DNA of 50,433 nt, from positions 1 through 50,433 of the forward strand of contig CALENB010000135.1 in the NCBI GenBank assembly GCA_937910235.1, read 5' to 3'. Source of the stretch: an uncultured Myxococcales bacterium. Lineage in GTDB: Bacteria; Myxococcota_A; UBA9042. Made by a program: the position numbers and the translations under genes. Below, piece by piece: positions 14,750 to 22,619 of the stretch. The first letter of the stretch is position 1. Each line of letters starts with the position of its first letter. The notes under the pieces are model-generated. The model ran no database searches and was not told the DNA's origin. It saw only the letters and a program-made list of their open reading frames with translations.

Positions 14750-17205
14750 CGGATCTCCTGGGCCTGTGCGTTGAGGACGGCCCGCATCAAGCGCTCCGGC
14801 GAGGCGGGCAGGGCGTCGATGTCGATCCCGAGGGCGGATGAGATGGCGTTGAGGATCGCCGGCGCCGGGCCATCCATCGGCAGCTCACCGATGCCCTTGG
14901 CGCCCCAGGGCCCGTAGGCGTAGGGGCTCTCCTGGAACAAGACGCGCACGTCGGGTACGTCGGCGAACGTCGGCACCACGTAGTTGGTCATGTTTGGGTT
15001 GCGCATCTGGCCGTCGACGTAGATTTGCTCTTCCAACAGCGCCCAGCCCATCGCCTGGACCACGCCGCCCTGGATCTGGCCCTCGGCGAGCATGGGGTTG
15101 AGGACCCGACCGATCTCTTGGCTGGCGACAAAATCGACGATGCGGGTCTGGAACGTCGTCAGGTCCACCTCCACGTCGGCGACGTAGGTGGCCCAGGCGA
15201 AGGTGCCGTACGCGATGCCTTTGTACGCGACGTCATCCCACTGACCTCCGGGCGGCCGCTCGTAGGTGGCCCAGCCCTCAAGCGGCCCGGATTCCTGGGT
15301 CGCGGCGGTGCAGAGCGCCCTACGAAGCCGATCGGTTCGGTACTTGCGGCCATGTGCGTCCGAGAGGGCGGAGGCGCGGTCGTCGTCGGGATCTGAGCGC
15401 AGATCGTCGTCGCTCAGGGCTCCACTGACCTCGAGGTTGCGCACCAGATCGTCGCTGGCACGGGCGACGAGGTGGCCGACCACCATCGAGGTGCGCGAGG
15501 CGACCGTCGGCCCGGAGTTGGGCACCTGATCGGTGTCAGGCCGCGCGATGGAGATGGCGTCGAGCGGCAGCCCCAGCGCGTCGGCAGCGATCTGGGTGAA
15601 GACGGTGATGGCGCCCTGGCCGATCTCCGTGTTGGCCGTGCACACCTCGACCCCGCCCTCGCCATTGGCACAGACCCGCGCCCGCAACATGACCTCCGAG
15701 GCCAAGCGATCTTCCCCAGCGCCCGTAAAACCAGCGCCGTGCATGAACGTCGCGACACCGACACCGCGCCGCAGCGGGTTGCCGCTGATCTCAGCTTCGG
15801 TGTTGAACAGGGCGTGAGCCTGCCGCCGCTGCTCGTAGCGCGCGGCCGTGAGGGCCTCGTCCATCCACTTGTGCAGCTCGATGGGTTCGTCGATGCGCTG
15901 ACTGATGGCCAAGGTGTCGCCGCGCACGATGAGATTGCGCCGTCGCAGCTCCACCGGATCGAGCCCCACCGCTCGGGCACAGCGGTCGAGGTGGCGCTCG
16001 AAGGCGAACACGGTCTGCGGCGCACCAAAGCCGCGAAAAGCCCCATGTGGCGGGGTATTGGAGAGGGTGACCCGGTTGTGGACCCGCACGTGGTCGACCC
16101 GATACGGCCCGATCGCGTGGATCGCGCCGCGCGACAGCACCACCGGCGACAGGGTCAGGTAGGCGCCGCCGTCCATGGTGACGTCCATGTCGATGGCCAG
16201 CAGATGCCCGTCAGCGTCCAGCGCCGCGCGCACTCGGGTGTGGCTGGGGTGGCGCTTGGTCGACGCGGCCATATCCTCGACACGATCGTAGATCAGCTTC
16301 ACCGGCCGGCGGGTCTTGAGCGCGAGCAGGCCGGCGTGACCAGCGATGATGGACGGAAACTCCTCTTTGCCGCCAAACCCACCGCCCGTCGCGGCCTGGA
16401 TGATCTGGACCGCCTTGTCCGGCAGCTGAAACAGGCTCGTCATGGCGCTGTGCACGTAGTAGGGGCACTGCATCGAGCCTTCGACGATCAACTTCCACGG
16501 CTTGCGCGGCCACACGGCACCTTCCGCGTCCTCCGGGGCGACCTCGACCCGCGCGATCATGCCGTTGGGTTCGATGTAGCACTGCTCCTGCGCCTGGGTC
16601 TCGTAGACCGCGGCGACCACATGGGCGGCGTTGTCGAAGACCTCGCGGAACGCGGCCGCGCTCTCATCGGCGGCGCCTTTGCTCACGAGGATGCGCTTGA
16701 AGACGTTGGCGTCGGGGCCATCTTCGCCGTGCTGCACTTGGTCTGGGGTGGGCGGCACGCGGTAGTCGTGCTGGGCAGTGGCCGCTTCGGTGCGGATCTC
16801 AACGAGCTGCACAGCGCGGCGCAGCACCTCTGGATCGGGGTGCGCCAGCAGCGCAACGGGCTCGCCGACGTGCCGGAATTCGTCGCGCACCAGAAAGGGC
16901 TGATCGCGGATCAGCAGCGAGACGAGGTTCGGATCGAGGCCGTCGAGCTTGGAGATCCGCGGGATGTCCTTGGCAGTGACCACGGCGATCTCACGCCAAT
17001 CGACGCCGTGCTCGCTGCCATCCCGAAAACGCAGCCCCGTGATGCGCCCCCGCGCGGTTTGGGTCCGCACGGTGGCGCCGTACAGGCCGTCGAACGGGAG
17101 ATCGTCGACGTAGTGCAGCGCTCCCGTGACCTTGTCTTTGGCATCTGGCCGGGGAATGGAGCGACCGACGCGATGGTCGCTAGAGAGCTTGTTTCCGTCG
17201 GGCAT
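14746..17205 (-). CDS. Molybdenum hydroxylase large (molybdopterin) subunit, xanthine dehydrogenase-like
   Basis: This 819-residue catalytic subunit holds the molybdopterin cofactor. Visible motifs are ATGGGFGGKEEFPS (substrate and cofactor pocket Gln-like loop), GAFRGFGAPQ (Arg that positions purines in xanthine dehydrogenases), EIGQGAITVFTQIAADALGL (cofactor binding) and GAKGIGELPMDG with the presumed catalytic Glu. The FRGFGxPQ form argues for a purine or aldehyde oxidoreductase and against CO dehydrogenase, which has a Cys-containing loop there. The exact substrate (xanthine, hypoxanthine, nicotinate or an aldehyde) cannot be fixed. It is the first gene of the operon; its ATG at 17205 lies 219 bp from the divergent arsR. 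Confidence 0.92.
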   Translation of the reverse strand: MPDGNKLSSDHRVGRSIPRPDAKDKVTGALHYVDDLPFDGLYGATVRTQTARGRITGLRFRDGSEHGVDWREIAVVTAKDIPRISKLDGLDPNLVSLLIRDQPFLVRDEFRHVGEPVALLAHPDPEVLRRAVQLVEIRTEAATAQHDYRVPPTPDQVQHGEDGPDANVFKRILVSKGAADESAAAFREVFDNAAHVVAAVYETQAQEQCYIEPNGMIARVEVAPEDAEGAVWPRKPWKLIVEGSMQCPYYVHSAMTSLFQLPDKAVQIIQAATGGGFGGKEEFPSIIAGHAGLLALKTRRPVKLIYDRVEDMAASTKRHPSHTRVRAALDADGHLLAIDMDVTMDGGAYLTLSPVVLSRGAIHAIGPYRVDHVRVHNRVTLSNTPPHGAFRGFGAPQTVFAFERHLDRCARAVGLDPVELRRRNLIVRGDTLAISQRIDEPIELHKWMDEALTAARYEQRRQAHALFNTEAEISGNPLRRGVGVATFMHGAGFTGAGEDRLASEVMLRARVCANGEGGVEVCTANTEIGQGAITVFTQIAADALGLPLDAISIARPDTDQVPNSGPTVASRTSMVVGHLVARASDDLVRNLEVSGALSDDDLRSDPDDDRASALSDAHGRKYRTDRLRRALCTAATQESGPLEGWATYERPPGGQWDDVAYKGIAYGTFAWATYVADVEVDLTTFQTRIVDFVASQEIGRVLNPMLAEGQIQGGVVQAMGWALLEEQIYVDGQMRNPNMTNYVVPTFADVPDVRVLFQESPYAYGPWGAKGIGELPMDGPAPAILNAISSALGIDIDALPASPERLMRAVLNAQAQEIR

Positions 17206-17295
17206 GCTGGCATCCGATTGCGAGAGGGCGCGGCGAGAGGGCGCTTGTGCGAGAGGCGGCTAGGATAGCGCGGTTAGGGGACGAATCAAAACGGC

Positions 17296-17351
17296 GTCGA
17301 TAGGTGCCAGGCGTTTATCAGCGGGGTCGATAGGTGCCAGGCACTTATCAG
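17296..17351. repeat. Pair of REP-like palindromic direct repeats
   Basis: Two 26-bp copies (17296-17321 and 17326-17351; 24 of 26 bases identical, 30-bp period) each start gtcgataggtgccaggc. The second contains GATAGGTGCCAGGCACTTATC, a near-perfect palindrome with GTGCC/GGCAC arms; the first has a changed right arm (GGCGTTTATC). Palindromes with a GTGCC-x-GGCAC core recur in many bacterial genomes as REP-like elements. No transposase is seen nearby. They sit between the divergent molybdenum hydroxylase and ars operons. Confidence 0.7.
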
Positions 17352-17389
17352 GGCACGTATCCCGCTCGGCGCCCGTAAAAGCAGGGCCC

Positions 17390-17417
17390 TTGACAATCAA
17401 TTCGAAAACACTAAAAT
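17390..17417 (+). promoter_or_regulatory. arsR-arsM promoter
   Basis: A perfect -35 box TTGACA (17390-17395) and a -10 box TAAAAT (17412-17417) are separated by 16 bp. Transcription would begin at about 17424-17425, that is at or one base before the arsR ATG, so the mRNA is predicted to be leaderless. The AT-rich block stands out against the GC-rich surroundings. Confidence 0.72.
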
Positions 17418-17442
17418 TCGAAACATGTCGAATTATCGAATT
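17399..17442. promoter_or_regulatory. Nested ArsR operator palindromes over the -10 box and start codon
   Basis: AATTCGA occurs at 17399-17405 and 17415-17421, and its complement TCGAATT at 17428-17434 and 17436-17442. The inner pair makes a perfect 7-6-7 inverted repeat (17415-17434) that covers the -10 element and the ATG. This is the expected placement for an autoregulated ArsR/SmtB repressor site; binding itself is inferred. Confidence 0.7.
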
Positions 17443-17853
17443 ATCTCCGCCCCCGAACTCGTCGCCCTCTTCGCCGCGCTGGGCAACCCCCATCGCCTGG
17501 CGCTCTTCCAGCGCCTCGCGACCTGCTGCGTGCCGGGCACCCGCTGCTCGCTTGACGCCGCGACCCGCATCAGCCTCAGCGACCTCGGCGCTGACCTCGC
17601 CATCGCGCCGTCGACGCTCTCGCACCACCTCAAGACCCTCCGCAACGCCGGCCTCGTCAAGACCGAGCGCGGCGCCAACGGCGTGACGTGCTGGGTCGAG
17701 CCTGCGGTCCTCGTCGCGCTCTCGGGCTTCTTCCTCGCGCCCCTCGCGCCCCTCGACACACGCGACGCCGACCCCACCGCCGCCGACCCCACCGCCGCCG
17801 ACCCCACCGGGCCCACCAGCCCCACGCCCACCGGAGCACGTCCCCATGGCTGA
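17425..17853 (+). CDS. arsR: ArsR/SmtB-family repressor of the arsenic methyltransferase
   Basis: This 142-residue protein carries a winged helix-turn-helix: LFAALGNPHRLALFQRLATC (helices 1-2), then LSDLGADLAIAPSTLSHHLK and TLRNAGLVKTERGANGVTCW (recognition helix and wing). Cys34, Cys35 and Cys41 in the segment CCVPGTRC are candidates for trivalent arsenic binding, placed differently from the E. coli ELCVCDL type. The C-terminal 30 residues are a DPTAA low-complexity tail encoded by three 15-bp repeats. It overlaps arsM by 8 bp. In this family the free repressor sits on its own promoter and lets go on binding As(III); the palindromes over its start codon fit this. Confidence 0.88.
   Translation: MSNYRIISAPELVALFAALGNPHRLALFQRLATCCVPGTRCSLDAATRISLSDLGADLAIAPSTLSHHLKTLRNAGLVKTERGANGVTCWVEPAVLVALSGFFLAPLAPLDTRDADPTAADPTAADPTGPTSPTPTGARPHG
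17767..17811. repeat. 15-bp minisatellite in the arsR tail
   Basis: Three 15-bp units (gccgaccccaccgcc, the last ending ggg) encode the DPTAA tail of ArsR just before the arsM start. Confidence 0.88.
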
Positions 17854-18727
17854 CACCACCGCCTCCTGTTGCCCGCCGCGCACGCCCGCCAGCAGCGCCG
17901 CCGCCACACCAACCGCCGTCGACCGCGACGCGCTGCGCAACGACGTCCGCGGCGCCTACGCCCAAGTCGCCCTGGGCGAGACCGCCGGCGAGACGGTCGG
18001 CACCGCCGGCAGCTGTTGCGGCGTGTCCGACGACGCCGCTATCAACACCCTCATCTCCACGCGGCTCGGCTACTCTGAGCGCGAGCTCAGCAGCGTCCCC
18101 AAAGGCGCCGATCTCGGCCTCGGCTGCGGCAATCCCAAGGCCATCGCCGCGCTGCAGGTCGGCGAGATCGTCGTCGATCTCGGCTCCGGCGCTGGCTTCG
18201 ACTGCTTCCTCGCGGCCCACGAGGTCGGCGAGAGCGGCCTGGTCATCGGCGTCGACATGACCCCCGAGATGATCTCCAAAGCCCGCGCCAATGCGGCCAA
18301 AGGCGGCTTCAGCAGCGTCGAGTTCCGCCTGGGCGAGATCGAACACCTCCCCGTCGCCAACGGCACGGTTGATGTGATCATCTCCAACTGCGTGATCAAC
18401 CTGTCGCCCGACAAACCCCAGGTCTTCCGCGAGGCGTTCCGCGTCCTCAAGAAGAACGGCCGCCTCGCGATCTCCGACGTCGTCGCCACCATCGAGCTGC
18501 CCGAGGCGATGCGCAACGACAAGGCGCTCATCGCCGGCTGCATGGGCAACGCCGCCCTGATCAGCGACCTGGACGCCGCCATGGCCGCGGCCGGATTCGT
18601 CGATATTCAGATCGCCCCAAAGGACGCCTCGCGCGACTTCATCAAGGACTGGGCGCCCGGCACCGGCGTCGAGGACTACGTGTTGTCAGCGACCATCGAA
18701 GCGCGGAAGCCGGGTGGCTGCTGCTGA
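17846..18727 (+). CDS. arsM: Arsenite S-adenosylmethionine methyltransferase
   Basis: ArsM methylates As(III) with SAM to volatile or less harmful methylarsenicals in the cytoplasm. The 293-residue protein has the SAM motif VVDLGSGAGFDCFLA (residues 109-123) and the conserved cysteines of the family: Cys94 in GLGCGNP, Cys182 in SNCVINLSPDK and Cys232 in AGCMGNA, which match the arsenic-binding triad of algal ArsM. Further pairs are found at the N-terminus (Cys8-Cys9, Cys57-Cys58) and as a C-terminal Cys-Cys end. It overlaps arsR by 8 bp and is certainly cotranscribed. Length agrees with bacterial ArsM. It converges with the MuiA gene, with a 15-bp gap. Confidence 0.93.
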   Translation: MADTTASCCPPRTPASSAAATPTAVDRDALRNDVRGAYAQVALGETAGETVGTAGSCCGVSDDAAINTLISTRLGYSERELSSVPKGADLGLGCGNPKAIAALQVGEIVVDLGSGAGFDCFLAAHEVGESGLVIGVDMTPEMISKARANAAKGGFSSVEFRLGEIEHLPVANGTVDVIISNCVINLSPDKPQVFREAFRVLKKNGRLAISDVVATIELPEAMRNDKALIAGCMGNAALISDLDAAMAAAGFVDIQIAPKDASRDFIKDWAPGTGVEDYVLSATIEARKPGGCC

Positions 18728-18742
18728 GGCCGCACCGTTCAA

Positions 18743-20581
18743 CTAGCGCGCCATCGCCTCATAGTCCTTCTGCATGGCCCGCATCATCCCGGTCGCCTGT
18801 CGGCCCACGTGTTTGTCCTTCGCGTACTTCATCTCGAAGCGATACGTGATGTCCATCGCCTTGGCCCCCTGGCTGCCCTTGCCGACCTTGAGATCCCAGC
18901 GCAAAATCCCGCGCGATCGATCATCTCGCTTGTAGACGGGCTCAGCCGACAGCGTCCGGTTCGTCTTAGTCAGCTTGATCTCCAAGTCCTTCGTCTTGCT
19001 CGCAGGGATGCGGTCGTACAGCCGCACCTGCACCGCCTCGTGCTTGTAGCTCTCGATGCGCAGCCGGTAGTCAAACGTCTGGATGCGAGAGCCCCACGAG
19101 GTGTCGTTGCTCTTGTCGAGCAGCTCGCGATAACACCGCAGCTGCGTGTCGGCGCCGAGCCCGATGGTGAAGTCCTCTCCCCGCGCGATCACCGGCACCG
19201 TGCCGCGGCCGACAAACTCTCCGTCGCTAAAAGCCCGGTAACTCCCGGCCAGCAGCGGCAGATTGCTGGTGTTGATCACGCGGGCATAGCGGGTCACATA
19301 CGATGAGAACAGCGGCACCGCCTCGTAAAAGATCTCCGCCTCCAGCGCCAGGGTCGCCACTTTGACCAGCTGCCGGTCCGACCGACTCTCAAGCTTCATC
19401 GTGCCCTTGAGCTTGTAGCTCACCGCCAAGGCCTCCTCCGTCGCCTTCACCGCCCGACGCCCCGCTCGCACGACCTCGCGATCGGCGTTCAGCTCCATGT
19501 TCTGCCCCTGCGCGGCGAGCTTGTTCATCATCCAACCCGCACGCGCCCGACCCGGTCGATTGCGCAGGTTCTGCTGCTGGACCCGAATGCGGCTCTGTGA
19601 GGAGGCGTACGACTTGAAACTCAAGCTCTTCTTCGGCTGCGGCCGTTGACCGCTATCGCTGAAACCCAGCCACAGCGGCCCCAATAGCGGGCTCTCCGCG
19701 CTCATCTGCGGCGTCGCGGTCGAGAGCGTCACCGTCACACCGTCCCACGCTTCGCCGCTCATCTGCTGCACCTCGGCGAGGTACTCGATGTTGACGCCGC
19801 GACCGTCACGCGTCGCGCGCACGTTGTAGGTCGGGGTCCAGCCCGCGCTGCTGACGAGGTAGTCCAGCCGCAGCGTGGTGCGCGCGGCGCGGGTTTTGGC
19901 GATGTAGATGATCGCCTCTCGTTTGTGCAGCTGCCGCCCCCGCGTCAGCTCGCTCCGCTTGCGATGGAGCAAGCGATACGCCTTATCCAGCGCCTTCATC
20001 GCCACCTGCCGCTTGATCTTCGCCGCCACGATGGCTTCTCGCGCCGCCAAGTTGGCCTCGGTGATGATCGTGAGCTTTTTGGGATCGAGCACGCCCTTCT
20101 TCATCTCGTGTTTGGCCGTCGGCGCCACGAAGCCCATCTGGCCGGTGTAGACCTTGTATTTGTCGTCCAGCAGCCACACGTACTGCCGATGCACCTCGTG
20201 ATCCGCGCGGTTGGTCTCGATCTGCTTGTCGAGCTCCGCGATCTCCGGGTTCACCGCCTGCGCGACCGCTGTGCGCTGATAGCGCACCGACCGCACCGTC
20301 ACCCCCGCGCCGTGGGCCTGGGCCGTCAGGCTCGAGGCGTTGACCCGATTGGGCAGGCCGTCGACGACCAGCTGCAGCTCGCCCGTCCCCGCGGGCACCT
20401 CGACCGTCCGGCTCACCAGCGCTTGGCCACGATACAGCGTCACCGAGGTCACCTTACTGGGGGTGATCGGCAGGTTGGACACGGCGGTCGGCGCGGCGAA
20501 CACAGGCGAGGGCATCACGGCCGCACCGAGCCCGACCGGCGCGATGAGCAACGTCAGGAGGGCCAGAGGGCGAATAGACAT
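18743..20581 (-). CDS. MuiA-family exported protein (DUF4139)
   Basis: This 612-residue protein has a signal peptide (residues 1-29). Next comes an N-terminal beta domain of the DUF4140 type (VTSVTLYRGQALVSRTVEVPA), a long helical region about residues 110-230 likely to form a coiled coil, and a C-terminal DUF4139 beta domain (LRLDYLVSSAGWTPTYNVRA, later SYRAFSDGEFVGRG). These are the parts of 'mucoidy inhibitor MuiA' proteins, whose biochemical role is unknown. I chose the ATG at 20581, preceded by a GGAG 8 bases upstream; the longer frame begins with TTG at 20656. It stands alone, divergent from the nuo operon. Confidence 0.88.
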   Translation of the reverse strand: MSIRPLALLTLLIAPVGLGAAVMPSPVFAAPTAVSNLPITPSKVTSVTLYRGQALVSRTVEVPAGTGELQLVVDGLPNRVNASSLTAQAHGAGVTVRSVRYQRTAVAQAVNPEIAELDKQIETNRADHEVHRQYVWLLDDKYKVYTGQMGFVAPTAKHEMKKGVLDPKKLTIITEANLAAREAIVAAKIKRQVAMKALDKAYRLLHRKRSELTRGRQLHKREAIIYIAKTRAARTTLRLDYLVSSAGWTPTYNVRATRDGRGVNIEYLAEVQQMSGEAWDGVTVTLSTATPQMSAESPLLGPLWLGFSDSGQRPQPKKSLSFKSYASSQSRIRVQQQNLRNRPGRARAGWMMNKLAAQGQNMELNADREVVRAGRRAVKATEEALAVSYKLKGTMKLESRSDRQLVKVATLALEAEIFYEAVPLFSSYVTRYARVINTSNLPLLAGSYRAFSDGEFVGRGTVPVIARGEDFTIGLGADTQLRCYRELLDKSNDTSWGSRIQTFDYRLRIESYKHEAVQVRLYDRIPASKTKDLEIKLTKTNRTLSAEPVYKRDDRSRGILRWDLKVGKGSQGAKAMDITYRFEMKYAKDKHVGRQATGMMRAMQKDYEAMAR

Positions 20582-20705
20582 GCGGGACTCCGGGGAAGCG
20601 GCGGCTTCAGGTTGGCTCGGGCCACGCAGTGTGAGGACTGACCCGCGACGGCGCAACTTGGGCGCGCAGGGTGCGTTTTTTTTCCCCCGCGAGGGCGTCG
20701 TAGAC

Positions 20706-20734
20706 GTGACGGCAGCGTTCCCGAGGCCTATACT
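20706..20734 (+). promoter_or_regulatory. Possible nuo operon promoter
   Basis: GTGACG (20706-20711, 4 of 6 to the -35 consensus) and TATACT (20729-20734, 5 of 6 to the -10 consensus) are 17 bp apart, giving a leader of about 95 bases before nuoA. A T8 run at 20677-20684 lies upstream. This is the best candidate in the 253-bp divergent spacer. Confidence 0.45.
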
Positions 20735-20834
20735 CGGCGCGATCGTGCCCCTGGCACCCCCCCGTCGCCCCGTTTTTGCGGTCCACGGAGCAAGCCGGAG
20801 ACAAGCGCATGGTCTCTCCTAGGAGGTACCCGCC

Positions 20835-21197
20835 GTGACTCAGCAGTGGCTCCCAGCTTTCGCCTACCTCGCCATCGCAGCGTCGGCCTCCGCGATCATG
20901 ATCATCGCCGGGTTGATCCTGCGCGTGAAGGCGAAGGTCGACGAACCCTCCAAGTACGACACCTACGAGTGCGGCGAAGAGCCGGACGGCAACACCTGGA
21001 TTCGCTTCCACCCGCGGTACTACGTCGTCGCGCTGGTGTTTGTGCTCTTCGACGCCGAGGCCGCGTTTGTGCTGCCGTGGGCGCTGAACCTCCGAGAACT
21101 CGGGCAATTCGCCATCCTTGAGATGTTCCTGTTTCTCGCCGTGCTGATGGTGGGGTGGCTGTACGCGGTGCGGAAGGGAGCGATCCAATGGCAGTAA
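20835..21197 (+). CDS. nuoA: NADH-quinone oxidoreductase subunit A
   Basis: This 120-residue membrane subunit of complex I has three transmembrane helices. The conserved loop YDTYECGEEPDGNTWIRFHPRYY carries the Cys that reports on the active/deactive state in mitochondria, and LVFVLFDAEAAFVLPWA is the conserved second helix. It sits at the junction of the membrane and peripheral arms near the quinone entry. Translation begins at a GTG with an ideal Shine-Dalgarno AGGAGGT 7 bases upstream. It is the first gene of an eleven-gene nuo operon and overlaps nuoB by 10 bp. Confidence 0.95.
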   Translation: MTQQWLPAFAYLAIAASASAIMIIAGLILRVKAKVDEPSKYDTYECGEEPDGNTWIRFHPRYYVVALVFVLFDAEAAFVLPWALNLRELGQFAILEMFLFLAVLMVGWLYAVRKGAIQWQ

Positions 21198-22108
21198 CGC
21201 AGGACGATCCCCAGACCGACGCCGTGACGCCGGACGCCGCGCCGACGGACGCCGCGCCGACGGACGCCGAGGCCGCGTCATTTGCCGAAGCGCAGGCGCT
21301 CGCCAGCGCCGTCCTGGGTGGCGTTGCCGCTCCGACCGCGCTGGACCGCGACAGTCGGTCCTACTCCAACCCGCTGCTCGACAAGGTCATCTCCGTTCCA
21401 GGCCTCGACGTGGCCGTCGCCACGGTCGAACGACTGCTCGATTGGGCCTCCTCCAACAGCTTCTTCATCTTCCCCATGGCGACGTCCTGCTGCGGCATCG
21501 AGTTCATGGCCGCCGCCGCCTCGCGTGTCGATCTGGACCGCATGGGCGCCATTATCCGGCCCACACCGCGGCAGTGCGACGTCATGGTTGTCGCCGGCAC
21601 CATCACCGTGAAGATGGCGCCGCGGGTGCGAAAGCTCTGGGACCAGATGCCTGAACCGAAGTGGTGCGTGGCTATGGGCTCGTGCGCTATCAGCGGCGAC
21701 TTCTATCGCGACATCTACTCGGTGGTGCCTGGTGTCGACACGTTCATCCCCGTCGATGTCTACGTGCCCGGCTGCCCGCCGAACCCCGAGGAGCTGATGA
21801 AGGGCCTCAAGCGCTTGCAGGTGAAGATCGGCATGCAGCGCGACGGCACCTGGCAGCGCAGCGGTATGCCGGCGGAGGCGCGGCCCGAGACGAAGTCCCT
21901 GAAGCTCGGCGGGTTGCTGCGCATTGGCGATCCCGACCGCGCCGCCGGCCTCAGCGACGCCCAGCGTGACGCCTCCCGGTCGCTGGGATTTGACGGCGCT
22001 GAGCATCGCGGCGCGGATGAGGACCACGGCAACCTGTTCGATCCGCCCGAATCGCCGCCCGCTAGCCAAGCCGCGGCAGCCGAGCTGGAGGCCACCCATG
22101 AGTCCTGA
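21188..22108 (+). CDS. nuoB: NADH-quinone oxidoreductase subunit B
   Basis: NuoB holds the terminal 4Fe-4S cluster N2 that reduces quinone. Ligand positions are visible as the tandem Cys101-Cys102 (ATSCCGIEF), Cys166 (AMGSCAISG) and Cys196 (VPGCPPNPEEL). At 306 residues it is far longer than the usual 160-220: about 60 low-complexity residues (DAAPTDAAPTDA) precede the core and about 85 hydrophilic residues follow it. The ATG at 21188 has GGGAG upstream and overlaps the nuoA stop; the frame extends upstream to 21155 but inside nuoA. It overlaps nuoC by 11 bp. Confidence 0.94.
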   Translation: MAVTQDDPQTDAVTPDAAPTDAAPTDAEAASFAEAQALASAVLGGVAAPTALDRDSRSYSNPLLDKVISVPGLDVAVATVERLLDWASSNSFFIFPMATSCCGIEFMAAAASRVDLDRMGAIIRPTPRQCDVMVVAGTITVKMAPRVRKLWDQMPEPKWCVAMGSCAISGDFYRDIYSVVPGVDTFIPVDVYVPGCPPNPEELMKGLKRLQVKIGMQRDGTWQRSGMPAEARPETKSLKLGGLLRIGDPDRAAGLSDAQRDASRSLGFDGAEHRGADEDHGNLFDPPESPPASQAAAAELEATHES

Positions 22109-22613
22109 GCTCGAAGCCGAGATCGCCGCGCTGCTGGCCGACCCTCCCGCCGACCCTCCCGCCGACCCGCCCGCCGACCCGCTGCAGGTCATCGCCGAGG
22201 GCATGATCGTGCCCGCAGCCCACCACCACGCCCTCGCCACGCTGCTCAAAGCCCATGGTTACGGCCTCTACGTCACCGTGGCGGCGAGCCACTGGCCGCA
22301 AGAGAAGGCGTCGCGCAAAGAGCCCAACCCGCCGCCGGAGCGTTTCGAGGTCGCGACGGTGCTGCGTAACCCGACCGCTCCTGGCGCGCCGGCCTTTTGG
22401 TGGAGCGTGCACCTCGCGCCCGCCGAGGCCATCGACTCTATCGTCGATCTGTTCGCTGGCGCCGACTGGCAGGAGCGCGAGCAGTGGGACCTGGTCGGAG
22501 TGGTCTTCGCCAACCACCCGAATCTCAAGCGCCTGATGCTGCCCGAAGACTGGCAGGGCCACCCGCTCCGCAAGGACTACGCCATCGACACGCCGCACGC
22601 GCCCTGGAGATAG
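22098..22613 (+). CDS. nuoC: NADH-quinone oxidoreductase subunit C
   Basis: This 171-residue peripheral-arm subunit corresponds to the 30-kDa complex I subunit. The diagnostic C-terminal part is WQEREQWDLVGVVFANHPNLKRLMLPEDWQGHPLRKDY, here read as separate motifs EREQWDLVGV, HPNLKRLMLP and GHPLRKDY. The N-terminus has a DPPA repeat encoded by three 12-bp units at 22140-22175, not seen in ordinary NuoC. The true start is the ATG at 22098, which overlaps nuoB by 11 bp; the open frame upstream of it is a shadow. NuoC and NuoD are separate here, unlike the fused NuoCD of E. coli. Confidence 0.93.
   Translation: MSPELEAEIAALLADPPADPPADPPADPLQVIAEGMIVPAAHHHALATLLKAHGYGLYVTVAASHWPQEKASRKEPNPPPERFEVATVLRNPTAPGAPAFWWSVHLAPAEAIDSIVDLFAGADWQEREQWDLVGVVFANHPNLKRLMLPEDWQGHPLRKDYAIDTPHAPWR
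22140..22175. repeat. 12-bp repeat in nuoC
   Basis: Three 12-bp units (gaccctcccgcc twice, then gacccgcccgcc) encode the DPPA repeats near the NuoC N-terminus and keep the frame. Confidence 0.88.
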
Positions 22614-22619
22614 CCCCCC

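Noticed and set aside
15472-17268. 598-codon plus-strand frame
   Set aside because: It is antisense to the molybdenum subunit gene, with no family resemblance; such frames are common in GC-rich DNA.
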